Origin: Candidatus Brocadia sp.
GTDB taxonomy: Bacteria > Planctomycetota > Brocadiia > Brocadiales > Brocadiaceae
Length of the DNA: 64,000 bases
Direction of reading: 5' to 3'
Assembly: GCA_021646415.1 (NCBI GenBank)
Contig: SOEU01000003.1
Coordinates: 168,747 to 232,746, forward strand
In this document: positions 53,205 to 63,300 of the stretch, piece after piece
Position numbering within the stretch: the stretch's first letter is position 1
Layout of the letters: the number at the start of each line of letters is the position of its first letter
Made by a program: the position numbers and the translations under genes
The notes under the pieces: model-generated
Database searches by the model: none
The model's input: only the letters and a program-made list of their open reading frames with translations
Told to the model about the DNA's origin: nothing

Positions 53205-55142
53205 TTATTGCAAGATCTTATAGGCTTCTATCTTTTCGTATAAAACCTTCCTACTGATTCCAAGCAGTTCGGCGGCCCTGGACTTATTACCTTCTGTTGA
53301 TTTTAGTGCATCCATAATCATCTCGATTTCTAATTGTTTTTGAGCCTCATAAAGAGTTCCTGCGGATTTATATTTTTGCAGCCGTACGGCTGATTTATTA
53401 CAAACCTCTTGCGGTAGCATCTCCACGCCAATTACACTATCATCCGGAGCAAAGGTAACAATCCTTTCAATAACATTTCTTAACTCCCGTATGTTGCCGG
53501 GCCATGTATAATTTGAAAGAAATGTCAGCGCCTCAGGAGTAAAACCTTTGACACGCTTACCTACATCAGCACAGCTCAATGCCAAAAAATGTGCTATAAG
53601 TAAAGAAATATCTTCCTTGCGCTCTCGCAATGGCGGGATGTGAATAGGCACAACATTCAATCTGTAAAACAGGTCTTCCCGGAATTCCCCCTTACTCATA
53701 GCAGCTTTCAAATCTTTATTGGTCGCAGCAAGGATACGCACATCGACCTTAATTACCCTGGTTCCTCCTATTCGCTGTAGTTCTTTTTCCTGCAAAATGC
53801 GCAGAAGCTTCGCCTGGGTCTGGAGTTGCATTTCCCCAATTTCGTCAAGAAAGATCGTCCCTTTGTTAGCCACTTCGAAGTGTCCCTGCTTGGTTTCCAG
53901 CGCACCGGTGAATGCCCCTTTTTCAAAACCAAAGAGTTCACTTTCGAGCAGATCTCTCGGAATCGCAGCACAATTTAAGACTACAAAGGGCTGGCCTGAT
54001 CTCGGGCTGTTGTAATGAATGGCCTTGGCAATCAATTCTTTTCCTGTGCCACTTTCTCCCGTAATAAGAATATTGTAAGGGGTACTACTAACTTTTTTCA
54101 CCAATTCTAATGTTTCTTTGATTTTTACACTGGTACCAACGATATCGCTGAAAGAGGAGTGAATCTTTTGTTGTTTTTTGAGGTTTTTATTTTCAAATTC
54201 GGCACGTTCCTTCGCCTTTTTGAGATCGTCAAGAAGTTCAGCATTATAAATTAATAGTGCCACCTGAGATGCAATGCCGGTAAAAAGATCCAGGTCTGCC
54301 TTGGAAAACTCGTAGTTTTTGCTCTTGCTTTCTATTTGTAATATACCTAATGTTCTTTGAGGGCAGAGAAGGGGAGCACACAGGATGGAATTAGCACCAA
54401 TTATCTTTATACTCATACTGACCCTGGAATCCATTTGTGTATCCATAATAAGCAACGATTTTCGCTCTGTGATGGCACGCCGGGCAAGCGTTTGGCTCAG
54501 AAGATTCTCTTCCTCTGCCAGCGCAGGGTCTTTTGTTTGAATCGTTCGAATTGTCAAAGTGGCCTCCCCATGGTCTTGTAAAGCAACAAAGCATCGTCCG
54601 GCATGGGGAAATACGGTAAAAAGAATCTGTATAATCTCTTTCAGCAACACATCAAGATCAAAAATATTATCGCTAGCCCTTGCAATTTTCTGAAAGACTT
54701 TTAAGTTTTTTTGTAATCTCTCAAATTCCTCTTTGCCAGCAGTCTCAAGGTAAGTTTTCTCATCAATGGTTCCAACTGGCAACTGATCTTTTGTAGCAAC
54801 AATAAGCTGTGTGTACTCATTGTGTGAGTATTCTGCGGGACATGAATGTGTTGACTCGGTATCCCTGAAGATTAATGTATGCGGGCCGATACAGATCTTG
54901 CATCCATCTGTTAATGGACGGGGAGTAGTGATGCGTTCACCATCCAGAAAGACCCCATTTCGGCTGCATAAATCCTCAATAAGATACCCTTCGTTCGATT
55001 TGCTGATCCTTGCATGGTGCCGTGAAACTATGAGGTCTTCAAGTTGGATATCGGTAGTGGATGCCCGACCAATAATGGCAATATCTTTTAGCAAGTAACT
55101 TCTGTTCTGCCCTGGAGTGGTAATATCAATTAGTTCAGCCAT
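53205..55142 (-). CDS. FHA-GAF sigma54-dependent transcriptional activator
   Basis: A 645-residue regulator. The N-terminal FHA domain (1-95) has IIGRASTTDIQLEDLIVSRH and GYLIEDLCSRNGVFLDGERI. A GAF domain (about 150-310) follows, with LDVLLKEIIQILFTVFPHAG and SILCAPLLCPQRTLGILQIE. The AAA+ domain has GESGTGKELIAKAIH, the sigma54 contact loop FGFEKGAFTGALET, Walker B GTIFLDEIGEMQ and the R-finger region FREDLFYRLNVVPI. The C-terminal Fis-type helix-turn-helix reads EGNKSRAAELLGISRKVLYE. FHA domains bind phosphothreonine, so control by a Ser/Thr kinase is likely. Targets would be promoters read by sigma54; none were identified in the window. Confidence 0.9.
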   Translation of the reverse strand: MAELIDITTPGQNRSYLLKDIAIIGRASTTDIQLEDLIVSRHHARISKSNEGYLIEDLCSRNGVFLDGERITTPRPLTDGCKICIGPHTLIFRDTESTHSCPAEYSHNEYTQLIVATKDQLPVGTIDEKTYLETAGKEEFERLQKNLKVFQKIARASDNIFDLDVLLKEIIQILFTVFPHAGRCFVALQDHGEATLTIRTIQTKDPALAEEENLLSQTLARRAITERKSLLIMDTQMDSRVSMSIKIIGANSILCAPLLCPQRTLGILQIESKSKNYEFSKADLDLFTGIASQVALLIYNAELLDDLKKAKERAEFENKNLKKQQKIHSSFSDIVGTSVKIKETLELVKKVSSTPYNILITGESGTGKELIAKAIHYNSPRSGQPFVVLNCAAIPRDLLESELFGFEKGAFTGALETKQGHFEVANKGTIFLDEIGEMQLQTQAKLLRILQEKELQRIGGTRVIKVDVRILAATNKDLKAAMSKGEFREDLFYRLNVVPIHIPPLRERKEDISLLIAHFLALSCADVGKRVKGFTPEALTFLSNYTWPGNIRELRNVIERIVTFAPDDSVIGVEMLPQEVCNKSAVRLQKYKSAGTLYEAQKQLEIEMIMDALKSTEGNKSRAAELLGISRKVLYEKIEAYKILQ

Positions 55143-55174
55143 ACAAAATAAAGGACAGATTTTGAGATTGTTTT

Positions 55175-56986
55175 CTAAAGCGTCAGCAACCGCATGATGT
55201 CGTTACGTGTGGCATAAATGACCAATGTGATAATAAGACCAAAACCTATATACTGGGCTATGGAGAGTGTCCTTTGACTCACAGGAGAACCCTTGATCCG
55301 TTCAATAGCCAAAAACAACAAATGCCCTCCATCCAATACCGGGACGGGTAAAATATTCAAAAGTGCAAGCTGAAGGCTCAGAATACCCAAAAAATACACT
55401 AGTTTACCAAAACCCACCTTTGCCGATTCGTACGATGCCTGGGCAATAAGGATAAATCCCCCTACATTTTTTGTCGAAAGTCTTTGGGAAAAGAATCCCT
55501 TTATCGTCAGATATAGTCTTTGCACATTAACAATAGCCTTTTTCGTGCCCACAACGCACGAACCAAGCAGGCCATATTGCTTTATTACCGTTTTTTCCCT
55601 GAATTTTACCCCGATACTACCAACTGCATTCTTTTCGTCCTTTTGGGCCTCGATGGTAGATACAAACCGCTCATCGCCGCGCATCCATTCAATTACCATC
55701 GGTTTCCCCTGGCTCATCATCACCATCTGCAGGAGGGCATTCCAGTCTTTTATCTCCTTCTCGTCAAGTGAAATAATCTTATCACCAGGTTTTAATCCAA
55801 CCTTTTCTGCAGGAAACCCTTCAACAAGCGAATCCACCTTCAGTCCATAGAAAGGGGTAAGCCCACCCAAAAATTCTTCTTTCGCTTTTTCGTCCTCAAG
55901 CGGAACAGAAATGAGGGTTACCGTATCATTCCTTTTAACTGTAAAGATGCATGTTTTTTCCTCAGTATCAATAACCAGCTTCCTGATATCAGTAAAACCC
56001 GTCACAGGTTTTGAATTAACTTCTACAATCTCATCTCCTTTCAGGAAACCTGATTTGCTTGCAAGACTATTATGTTTTACACCATCCAGGATCGCGGTCG
56101 CGCAGGAGAGACCGAACATCCATCTGGCAGGCTTAAACGGAGTAACTTTAAGATCTAATTCTTTATTATCACGCAACACCGTAAGTACAATCTCTTTTCC
56201 GGGACTCACACCCTCGATCTCACGGAACTCATCCTCTGTGGAAATCCGCTTACCATTTACGGCAACTATAATGTCTTTAACCTGGATACCTGCATCTCTG
56301 GCCGGGGAGTAGTCATCTTCAAAGGCAAAAATCTTATCAATTTCCAGGCTGGTAGCCGGCATAATTCCTATGCGCTGGATACCATGCTCGGTATCGTACT
56401 TAGGCGTGACATTGACATCAAAAGTCTTATTATCTCGTTCTAATTTAAGATTTACGCCAGCAGACGGATTACTCAGGGCAACAATCGTAAAAAGATCTTC
56501 AAAATCAAGATCTTTGCTTCCATCAATCTCAACAATCTTGTCCCCCCGCTGAATTCCCGCATCCCAGGCTGGCCAACCCGGTGCGACCTGACCTACCTCA
56601 GGAGCAATAAAAGGCACACCGATCTGGAAGGCAACAATAAAGGCAATAAAGGCTAAAACAGCGTTTAATGCTACTCCCGCCACAAGCACAGAGGCACGTT
56701 GCCCTACGCTTTTGGAAGAAAACTCCCATGGGGAACCAGTCTTTTCTTCTTCCGGACCTTCACCAGCCAGCTTGACATAACCACCCAGCGGAAAGAGGGA
56801 AAGCCGATATTCAGTTTCTCCCCACTGCTTTTTCAATATTGCTGGCCCAAAACCCAGCGAAAATGCCAGTACCCGGACGCCTATCTTTTTGGCCATAAGG
56901 AAATGACCAAGTTCATGGATAAAGATAAGTAAACCGATACCGACAATTACAAGAATGACATTGGCTGATACATTTACATAAGGCAT
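55175..56986 (-). CDS. rseP: Site-2 protease RseP-like with four PDZ domains
   Basis: 603 residues from the ATG at 56986 (MPYVNVSANVILVIVGIGLL), overlapping dxr by 13 bases; an earlier ATG at 57040 lies deep in dxr. The zinc site is FIHELGHFLMAKKIGV (His24, Glu25, His28) and the C-terminal LDG motif is NILPVPVLDGGHLL. Between them are four PDZ units rather than the usual one or two, with AGIQRGDKIVEIDG, AGIQVKDIIVAVNG, SGFLKGDEIVEVNS and VGLKPGDKIISLDE. It cleaves transmembrane anti-sigma factors or remnant signal peptides. The ispG-dxr-rseP order is conserved among bacteria. The doubling of PDZ units is unusual. Confidence 0.9.
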   Translation of the reverse strand: MPYVNVSANVILVIVGIGLLIFIHELGHFLMAKKIGVRVLAFSLGFGPAILKKQWGETEYRLSLFPLGGYVKLAGEGPEEEKTGSPWEFSSKSVGQRASVLVAGVALNAVLAFIAFIVAFQIGVPFIAPEVGQVAPGWPAWDAGIQRGDKIVEIDGSKDLDFEDLFTIVALSNPSAGVNLKLERDNKTFDVNVTPKYDTEHGIQRIGIMPATSLEIDKIFAFEDDYSPARDAGIQVKDIIVAVNGKRISTEDEFREIEGVSPGKEIVLTVLRDNKELDLKVTPFKPARWMFGLSCATAILDGVKHNSLASKSGFLKGDEIVEVNSKPVTGFTDIRKLVIDTEEKTCIFTVKRNDTVTLISVPLEDEKAKEEFLGGLTPFYGLKVDSLVEGFPAEKVGLKPGDKIISLDEKEIKDWNALLQMVMMSQGKPMVIEWMRGDERFVSTIEAQKDEKNAVGSIGVKFREKTVIKQYGLLGSCVVGTKKAIVNVQRLYLTIKGFFSQRLSTKNVGGFILIAQASYESAKVGFGKLVYFLGILSLQLALLNILPVPVLDGGHLLFLAIERIKGSPVSQRTLSIAQYIGFGLIITLVIYATRNDIMRLLTL

Positions 56987-58116
56987 TTTTTTATCTCCTG
57001 TCTTGCCCAGACGTCTGCCGCAAGGATATCTTCCAGGCAAGGATTTTTAATAAAGTGGTGATTATTTATCACCTTTTCTACATATGACGTAATTTCTGTA
57101 AATCGAATTTGACCGTTCAGGAATGCTTGTACTGCCACCTCATTGGCAGCGTTGAGCGTAGCCCCCATCGTACCTCCTTCCCGGGCTGCCTGATAGCCCA
57201 GCCTCAGGGCAGGGAATTTTTCCATATCGGGTTTTTTGAATGTGAGGCTTCCTATGCTTGATAAATCCAACGTCCGAACACAAAGAGGACTTCTTTCCGG
57301 ATATGTTAAGGCATATTGGATTGGAACCTTCATGTCCGGCATTCCCATCTGAGCAATAACAGATCCATCACAAAATTCAACCATAGAATGGATAATCGAT
57401 TGTGGATGTATAACAACGTCTATTTGTTCAACCTTCAGATCAAACAGCCATCTGGCCTCAATAATTTCCAGCGCCTTATTCATCAGCGTGGCTGAATCTA
57501 TGGTAATTTTTTGTCCCATCTGCCACGTAGGATGCTTGAGGGCCTGTGCAGGCTTTATATCCGAAAGTTTATCTTCAGGGTAGTCATGAAAAGGACCACC
57601 TGACGCGGTAATAATAACCCGCTTAACCTCAGCCGGCTTACCGGAATGAAGAGACTGAAATATTGCGCTATGTTCACTATCTACAGGTAATATCTGATCT
57701 TTTCTGGCCAGCGACATTACGATATGGCCAGCCATAACCAGCGATTCCTTATTGGCCAGAGCAAGGGTCTTTCCTTGCTCTATTGTCGCAATAGCAGCGG
57801 ACAAGCCAACCGCCCCCACTACGGCTGAAACTACAATATCTACCTCGTGGTGTAAAACAATTTCCCTAAGACAATCGTTCCCGGTAAGTATTTTTAGTTG
57901 ATTGTTCTGAAAGCGGTGTTTTAATTTTTCAACAAATTGACAATCATTTAAGGCAACATATCTAGGTTTGAATTCTTCGACCTGCTCAGCTAGCAATTCC
58001 CATCGTGAGTTTGAAGACAGACCGATCACTCGAAATTTATCCCTTAAATTTCGAGCTACTTCCAGGGTATTTTTACCAATAGAGCCTGTGGAACCAAGGA
58101 TAACAATATTTTTCAT
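56974..58116 (-). CDS. dxr: 1-deoxy-D-xylulose-5-phosphate reductoisomerase
   Basis: A 380-residue enzyme with NADPH motif IVILGSTGSIGKNTLEVA, ALANKESLVMAGHIVM, the metal and substrate loop ILPVDSEHSAIFQSLHSGKP, TASGGPFHDYPEDKLS and the C-terminal GATLNAANEVAVQAFL. It makes methylerythritol phosphate, the committed step of the MEP isoprenoid pathway. It lies three bases after ispG, another MEP enzyme, and overlaps the rseP start. Confidence 0.95.
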   Translation of the reverse strand: MKNIVILGSTGSIGKNTLEVARNLRDKFRVIGLSSNSRWELLAEQVEEFKPRYVALNDCQFVEKLKHRFQNNQLKILTGNDCLREIVLHHEVDIVVSAVVGAVGLSAAIATIEQGKTLALANKESLVMAGHIVMSLARKDQILPVDSEHSAIFQSLHSGKPAEVKRVIITASGGPFHDYPEDKLSDIKPAQALKHPTWQMGQKITIDSATLMNKALEIIEARWLFDLKVEQIDVVIHPQSIIHSMVEFCDGSVIAQMGMPDMKVPIQYALTYPERSPLCVRTLDLSSIGSLTFKKPDMEKFPALRLGYQAAREGGTMGATLNAANEVAVQAFLNGQIRFTEITSYVEKVINNHHFIKNPCLEDILAADVWARQEIKKCLM

Positions 58117-58119
58117 TAT

Positions 58120-59202
58120 CTACGCCATATGGGCAATTTCTTCTAAAAGTTCATCTACCATGCGGTCCTCCGGTATCTTTCGTACCTTTTCACCTTTCTT
58201 GAACAGAAATCCAAACCCCTTGCCACCTGCAATACCAATATCGACTTCCCGCGCCTCTCCCGGACCATTTACCACACACCCCATGATAGCAATTTGCAGG
58301 TGCTTTTTATCTCCTGGCAAACGTTGTCTAACCTGTTCTACAATGTGTACCAAATCGATTTCACACCGCCCACATGTAGGACAGGAAATGAGTTCTGCCC
58401 CCTTACGTTTGTAAAGACCGAGCGCTTCAAGGATATCATAACCAGCCTTGACCTCTAATTCGGAGGCACCCGTGTAAGAAACCCGCAGGGTATCGCCAAT
58501 ACCTTCGGAAAGCAAGCCTCCGATACCAATAGCAGACTTGATCGTCGCCAGGCTCGGCGGCCCCGCCGCTGTAACACCTAAATGTAACGGATAATCACAC
58601 TGGGTTGCTATCGATCTATAAGCATCCAGAGTTGAAGGAACGTCTGATGCCTTAAGTGATAATACAATGTCCTGAAATCCCAGTGATTCAAAGTGCTCAC
58701 AATATTTTAAGACGGTCTTTACCATCAGCGTGGTTAACTCTTCGTGTTCGTCTCCTTCGCCACGCACAGAACCGGAATTAACTCCGATGCGAATAGGAAT
58801 ACCGTTATCTTTAGCAGCAAGTACTACCTCTTCCAGCTTTTTCCTGTCCTTCATGTTCCCCGGATTGATTCGTATTTTATCGACCCCCTGGGCAATAGCC
58901 TCCAGAGCAAGGTGATGCCCAAAATGTATATCAGCCACAAGCGGAATACCTATCTGCCTCTTAATGGCGCCGAGACACCTGGCTGTAACAATCGTTGGCA
59001 CTGCTACCCGAACTACATGACATCCAATCGCCTCAAGTTCTTTAATCTGCTGTACTGTTGCATCGATGTCCTCGGTATGGGTCTTTGTCATGGTCTGTAC
59101 AGAAACGGGATTATCTCCCCCAATCAATACACCACCAACATGAACCACCCGTGTTTTACGTCGTTGAATCATAATTTCTGGAAATGGAGACTGCTGAATC
59201 AA
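58120..59202 (-). CDS. ispG: 4-hydroxy-3-methylbut-2-enyl diphosphate synthase (flavodoxin)
   Basis: A 360-residue GcpE protein. The barrel start is VGGVLIGGDNPVSVQTMTKT, the [4Fe-4S] cysteines are in ISCPTCGRCEIDLVH and IMGCVVNGPGEAREVDIG, and the closing glycine-rich GIAGGKGFGFLFKKGEKVRK is typical. It reduces the cyclic diphosphate to HMBPP in the MEP pathway. The ATG at 59202 or at 59172 (MIQRRKTRVVHVGG) may be the true start. A promoter about 80 bases upstream serves the ispG-dxr-rseP run. Confidence 0.93.
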   Translation of the reverse strand: MIQQSPFPEIMIQRRKTRVVHVGGVLIGGDNPVSVQTMTKTHTEDIDATVQQIKELEAIGCHVVRVAVPTIVTARCLGAIKRQIGIPLVADIHFGHHLALEAIAQGVDKIRINPGNMKDRKKLEEVVLAAKDNGIPIRIGVNSGSVRGEGDEHEELTTLMVKTVLKYCEHFESLGFQDIVLSLKASDVPSTLDAYRSIATQCDYPLHLGVTAAGPPSLATIKSAIGIGGLLSEGIGDTLRVSYTGASELEVKAGYDILEALGLYKRKGAELISCPTCGRCEIDLVHIVEQVRQRLPGDKKHLQIAIMGCVVNGPGEAREVDIGIAGGKGFGFLFKKGEKVRKIPEDRMVDELLEEIAHMA

Positions 59203-59280
59203 AGGGATATCAGAAAGGGGCGCCGCAATTTCAATAGCTTCTATGAAAAACTCTGTATCGCTAAATATGTTAAAACACTA

Positions 59281-59310
59281 ATTATATTAGTATATTGCAG
59301 ATTTTGTCAA
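59281..59310 (-). promoter_or_regulatory. Sigma70-type promoter for ispG-dxr-rseP
   Basis: On the minus strand TTGACA (59310-59305) and TATAAT (59286-59281) have an 18-base spacer. The leader would be about 70 bases to the first ispG ATG. Confidence 0.7.
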
Positions 59311-59400
59311 ATGCAAATTTTGTTATCAAATCTCTTGTTAATTACTTCATCGTTTCCCTGGTGGTCTTGGCTTTTCCATACTTCCGTGTTTGACAAAAAA

Positions 59401-59435
59401 AATTCCAGTGAGATTTTGCAAGTCTCACTGGAATT
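59401..59435 (-). terminator. Rho-independent terminator after the nxrA-cupredoxin genes
   Basis: On the minus strand a 13-base perfect stem AATTCCAGTGAGA with TCTCACTGGAATT, a nine-base loop and a run of eight T. It lies 54 bases after the cupredoxin stop codon and closes the nxrA-side transcript. Confidence 0.85.
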
Positions 59436-59488
59436 TTAAAGGGTACACTATCTATTTAGTATAATACCATGAAATACGTAAAAGCCAG

Positions 59489-60217
59489 TTACCTTCTTCT
59501 TTTCAGCTCAAAATTTGCTGTAGTAGCTTTTCCCGGTTCTACCGTAACCTCCTGAGATACTTCCTTCAGTTTTTCATGCCATGTCTTTACCACATATTTC
59601 CCTAGTGGAACGCCCTCGATGGTGTAGTTTCCATCTTTATCCGTTACTGCAAAATAAGGATTCTCAAATGTAACAACATAACCAGCCATTTCTGCATGGA
59701 CGTTGCAAAGAAGAGGGGTCTCACCTACAACATCAAAAAGCACCTCTTTTACGACACCTGTAGGATATGTGCCTAAATTAAACTGCAAGGCAGCGGTAGG
59801 AGGAGAAAATACGTTATGGCGTACTGCGTCACTATTGGGAAAATCCACGGTAGTACCTTTCTGCATAGCTACAACCCGGGGCACATATGTAAGGTTAAGC
59901 TGGTCAACAACTGCATGTTCCGCGGGAGGGTCAAACTTGTTGTCTCCAACCTTCTCTATAAATACAATAGCATCGGCATTATTTCTCATTTTCTGACAAG
60001 TTACAACACCGGTAATGGAACCTGCATTATCTACCTTCGGTAAACTTTTGACTGTCTTCTTTAGCTTTTGCTGTGCCTCTTCCAACTTCCTCTGCGCTTC
60101 GGCAGCTTCTTCTGCTGTCAATGCCTTCTTTTCCTCAGCTTGAGCCCACACAAATGAATTATACGAAAAAGCTATACACGAAACTGCAAAGATCCCGGAA
60201 ATAAGATATCTTTTCAT
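59489..60217 (-). CDS. Secreted cupredoxin-like protein beside nxrA
   Basis: 242 residues from the ATG at 60217, preceded by AGGAGGAG. The signal peptide is MKRYLISGIFAVSCIAFSYN ending at VWAQA. A charged helical segment (LTAEEAAEAQRKLEEAQQKL) of about 40 residues follows, then a cupredoxin domain with GTTVDFPNSDAVRHNVFSPP and LLCNVHAEMAGYVVTFENPY, which supplies His, Cys, His and Met as in type I copper sites. It ends with a carboxypeptidase-regulatory-like fold (GNYTIEGVPLGKYVVKTWHE). Its paralogue lies at 16724-17365 without the coiled helix. Position directly after nxrA suggests a link to nitrite-oxidation electron flow. That link is inference. Confidence 0.78.
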   Translation of the reverse strand: MKRYLISGIFAVSCIAFSYNSFVWAQAEEKKALTAEEAAEAQRKLEEAQQKLKKTVKSLPKVDNAGSITGVVTCQKMRNNADAIVFIEKVGDNKFDPPAEHAVVDQLNLTYVPRVVAMQKGTTVDFPNSDAVRHNVFSPPTAALQFNLGTYPTGVVKEVLFDVVGETPLLCNVHAEMAGYVVTFENPYFAVTDKDGNYTIEGVPLGKYVVKTWHEKLKEVSQEVTVEPGKATTANFELKRRR

Positions 60218-60264
60218 AAATCTTTTTTCTCCTCCTAACTTTAATTTAAAATTTCTAAAAATAA

Positions 60265-60304
60265 GTGAGCTAACAAATGTTTTTGCCTGCATCTGTTAGC
60301 TCAC
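60265..60304 (-). terminator. Hairpin between nxrA and the cupredoxin gene
   Basis: GTGAGCTAACA and TGTTAGCTCAC pair perfectly, and the stem extends to 15 pairs with one mismatch. The loop is about 10 bases. It begins 19 bases after the nxrA stop on the minus strand; the T tract behind it is short. It may end, attenuate or process the nxrA message and set the ratio of the two proteins. Confidence 0.6.
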
Positions 60305-60322
60305 TTTTGTCTTACATACCTG

Positions 60323-63300
60323 TTAAGCTTTTTCTACTTTTACCAACTCGCCGTTTAGATACTTCTTCATGAAGTCGTTTTCGTTACCGGTTGTATACCC
60401 GGTCTTTGCAGGATCCCATAATCCCTTGCCACCAATACCGCCATCCTCTGCCTTGGTAATCTTTACTAAAGTCTCCTTGGGAACCGTATTGATCCCGTGG
60501 TTATCGGCCTCAAAACCGAACACAAACTTCATACCGATCTTGGCTTTATGGAACAGGCTATCAAGTTGGTGCATCGGCATCGACCAATCCCGCGTAAGAC
60601 TCTGCTGAGAACCATAACGGAAGCTAGATTGATATCCGGTACCCGCTGATAATGCCCTGCCATCAGGCCTGGTTTCATGAGCCTTCACACTCCTTTCCGT
60701 AGCAATCCATGAAGAGTGTTTAATCATCGTTACCCCGTAAGGATAGGATGAATTATACTTAGCTCTCAGCATAAGCCTGGATACCTTATAGAACGGATCA
60801 TTCGGCTTCCAGCCTTCGTATGGTCTATCGGCTGGGTTAGCATCCACGTAGACATAATCACCATCATTGATGCCCAAATCTTTCGCCGCCTGCGGGTTTA
60901 TATTAATTTGATGCTCACCAACACCCGGCATCCTCTTGTCCATCCTATAGGGATCGCCAAAATTGTTATTCCAGATGAAGTTCCAGTCTGTTACCGCCCA
61001 TTGTGAATGCACCGTATGTCTGGATTTCGGTGTTACACAAAAGAACTTATATCCTTTCTCCCACAGGAAGTTCTTTGTTTGTTTTGTCTCGGCCCATGAT
61101 TTCTTGATATTCCTTACCGTTCTCTCATCCCAGTGCTCTGCGCTCTCCGGAACTCCATAATCATCGGGACGGATATATGGATTGGTGCTTACAATTACGT
61201 TTGGTAAGTACTGAGTTGCTTCAGGCCCTTCACGATGGACAATAAAATTCTCACCGTACTCAATAATCTCCGATTCATCATTGTAAGCCTGCAGTCTTCC
61301 CGTTGGTGTGTAGAATGGAAGACTTTCGTGTACCTGTTCCCAGAATGGCTGCCTTGGATAAGTCCTGTAATTTAACAATGCCACGCCGGGTTCTCCATAT
61401 TTACCAGCTACGATATCATCAAAAGTATACCCCTTGCTGGTCGTACTACCATCAAGTAATCTATTGATATATATCTCTGGCCTGCCCTCCAAGGCAAATT
61501 TCCAGAAGTCCCTGAATCTCATATCCCTAAGCAATTCACCCAGCTTAGCCGCCATACCAGCAAGGATCATCACATCATCCTTGGAATCATTGACTGGCCT
61601 TATACCACCCTTCCATATTTGGAAGAACGGGTTTGAGCATGAACTGGTAATCTCGTGGGTCTCAAACTCCATCCAGGAATTAGCAGGGAATGCGAAGTCT
61701 GCATACTCGATGGAACCCGTCATTTCAATGTCGTTGGACATAATCTGCTCTATATTGGGATTTACATTCTTCAGCATCTGATATACATGCTTTGCGTTAT
61801 TGACCAGGTTTACGTTGGTAAACCACATGATTTTTGTCGGAGTTGGCATGTGTGTCTTGCCTGTGAAACATTTACGTCCGTACTTAGGCGTATTTACAAT
61901 CAATGGCCTGTCATTGTGATTCCAGTATGCAACTTCTTCATCGTAGGCACGACCTTTTACCTTTAAATCCATTGCAGGCGCGTCTGGATCAAGGTTTGGA
62001 TTGAATACATCCTCAGCCACCCAGCCATAAAATCCAGGACCACACCATTTTGCAGACTGAAAATTACCAGCCTTGTAATTTCCTGCCCAGGTATGAGAGC
62101 CAGAGCCCACATAACCGACATTTCCAGTTAACATTAATGGTAAGTATGTCGACCTATTCATTAACGTTGCATGAAACCAGTGATTGATACCCTCACCGTA
62201 ATGGATTGCTACTGGTTTTATGGTCGCAATATCGTGCGCCAACCTTACGATTAACTCTTTTGGAGAATTGGTCATTTCGACTACGCTGTCGATATCATAA
62301 TCTTTAAGGTGTATCTTATACATCTCAAAGAGCGGCATGACCTCGACCTCTTTACCATCAACAGTTTTTACCTTAAAAGTACCATCGAGCACAGGATCAA
62401 TTTTTTTAGCCACCAGTTTATCACCGACATCATCCCTGGTAATCGGTTTTGGACCATTCGTCTTTGCATCCCACACTACAAAGTCACCTATGATTTCTCT
62501 CTGGTCATCGTGTAAACCTTGAATTTTATAACTGGCGCCATGCGAAATATCTTCTAATTTGTAATCGGGAAATATATCCTTGGCCTGTAATCTTTTCAAG
62601 GTATCAGTCCTAACGAGCAAGGGGAAATCAGTAAACTTCTTTACATAATCTGCATCGTACAGCTTCTCGTCCATCAATATTTTCGTCAAGCCCAAGAAGA
62701 GTGCGGTATCGGTATTACATTTTATCGGTATCCAGTAATCAGCCTTTTGTGCAGATGGGCTATATTCGGGTGTAATAACAACGAGTTTTCCACCTCTTTC
62801 CATAACCTGGGTAAGCCAGTGTGCCTCAGGCATCTTATTTTCGATCAGGTTTTTTCCCGTTTGGATAACCAGCTTTGAAAACCGAATATCATTCATATCG
62901 ACATCGGAGGCCTGCAAACCATGAGAAAAAGGATGACCAGGTGCCTGATCACCGTGCCATGTGTAGTTGGACCAGTTCCTTCCGCCCAATGCCTTATCCG
63001 GCCCTACTCCCCTATTATGACTGTCAACCAAGGCTAGGGTATTGTTAAACCGGTACATGCCATACTTCCCTATGACACCCAAAAGACCCATCCCACCACG
63101 ACCCTTGAAGGTACGGGTGCCTGCACCCTTCATGGCATCCACCATCTCTTTCGGATAGCCTTGCTCTATGAGTTTCTTTGCACCTTCTTCTCCGCTGTAC
63201 TTCTTGGTTATATGGATAATCCCCTTTGCCGCATATGTCCAGGCATCATCCCAAGATGCCTTTAATAGCTCATCCTGACCCCTGGCATCAAACATATACT

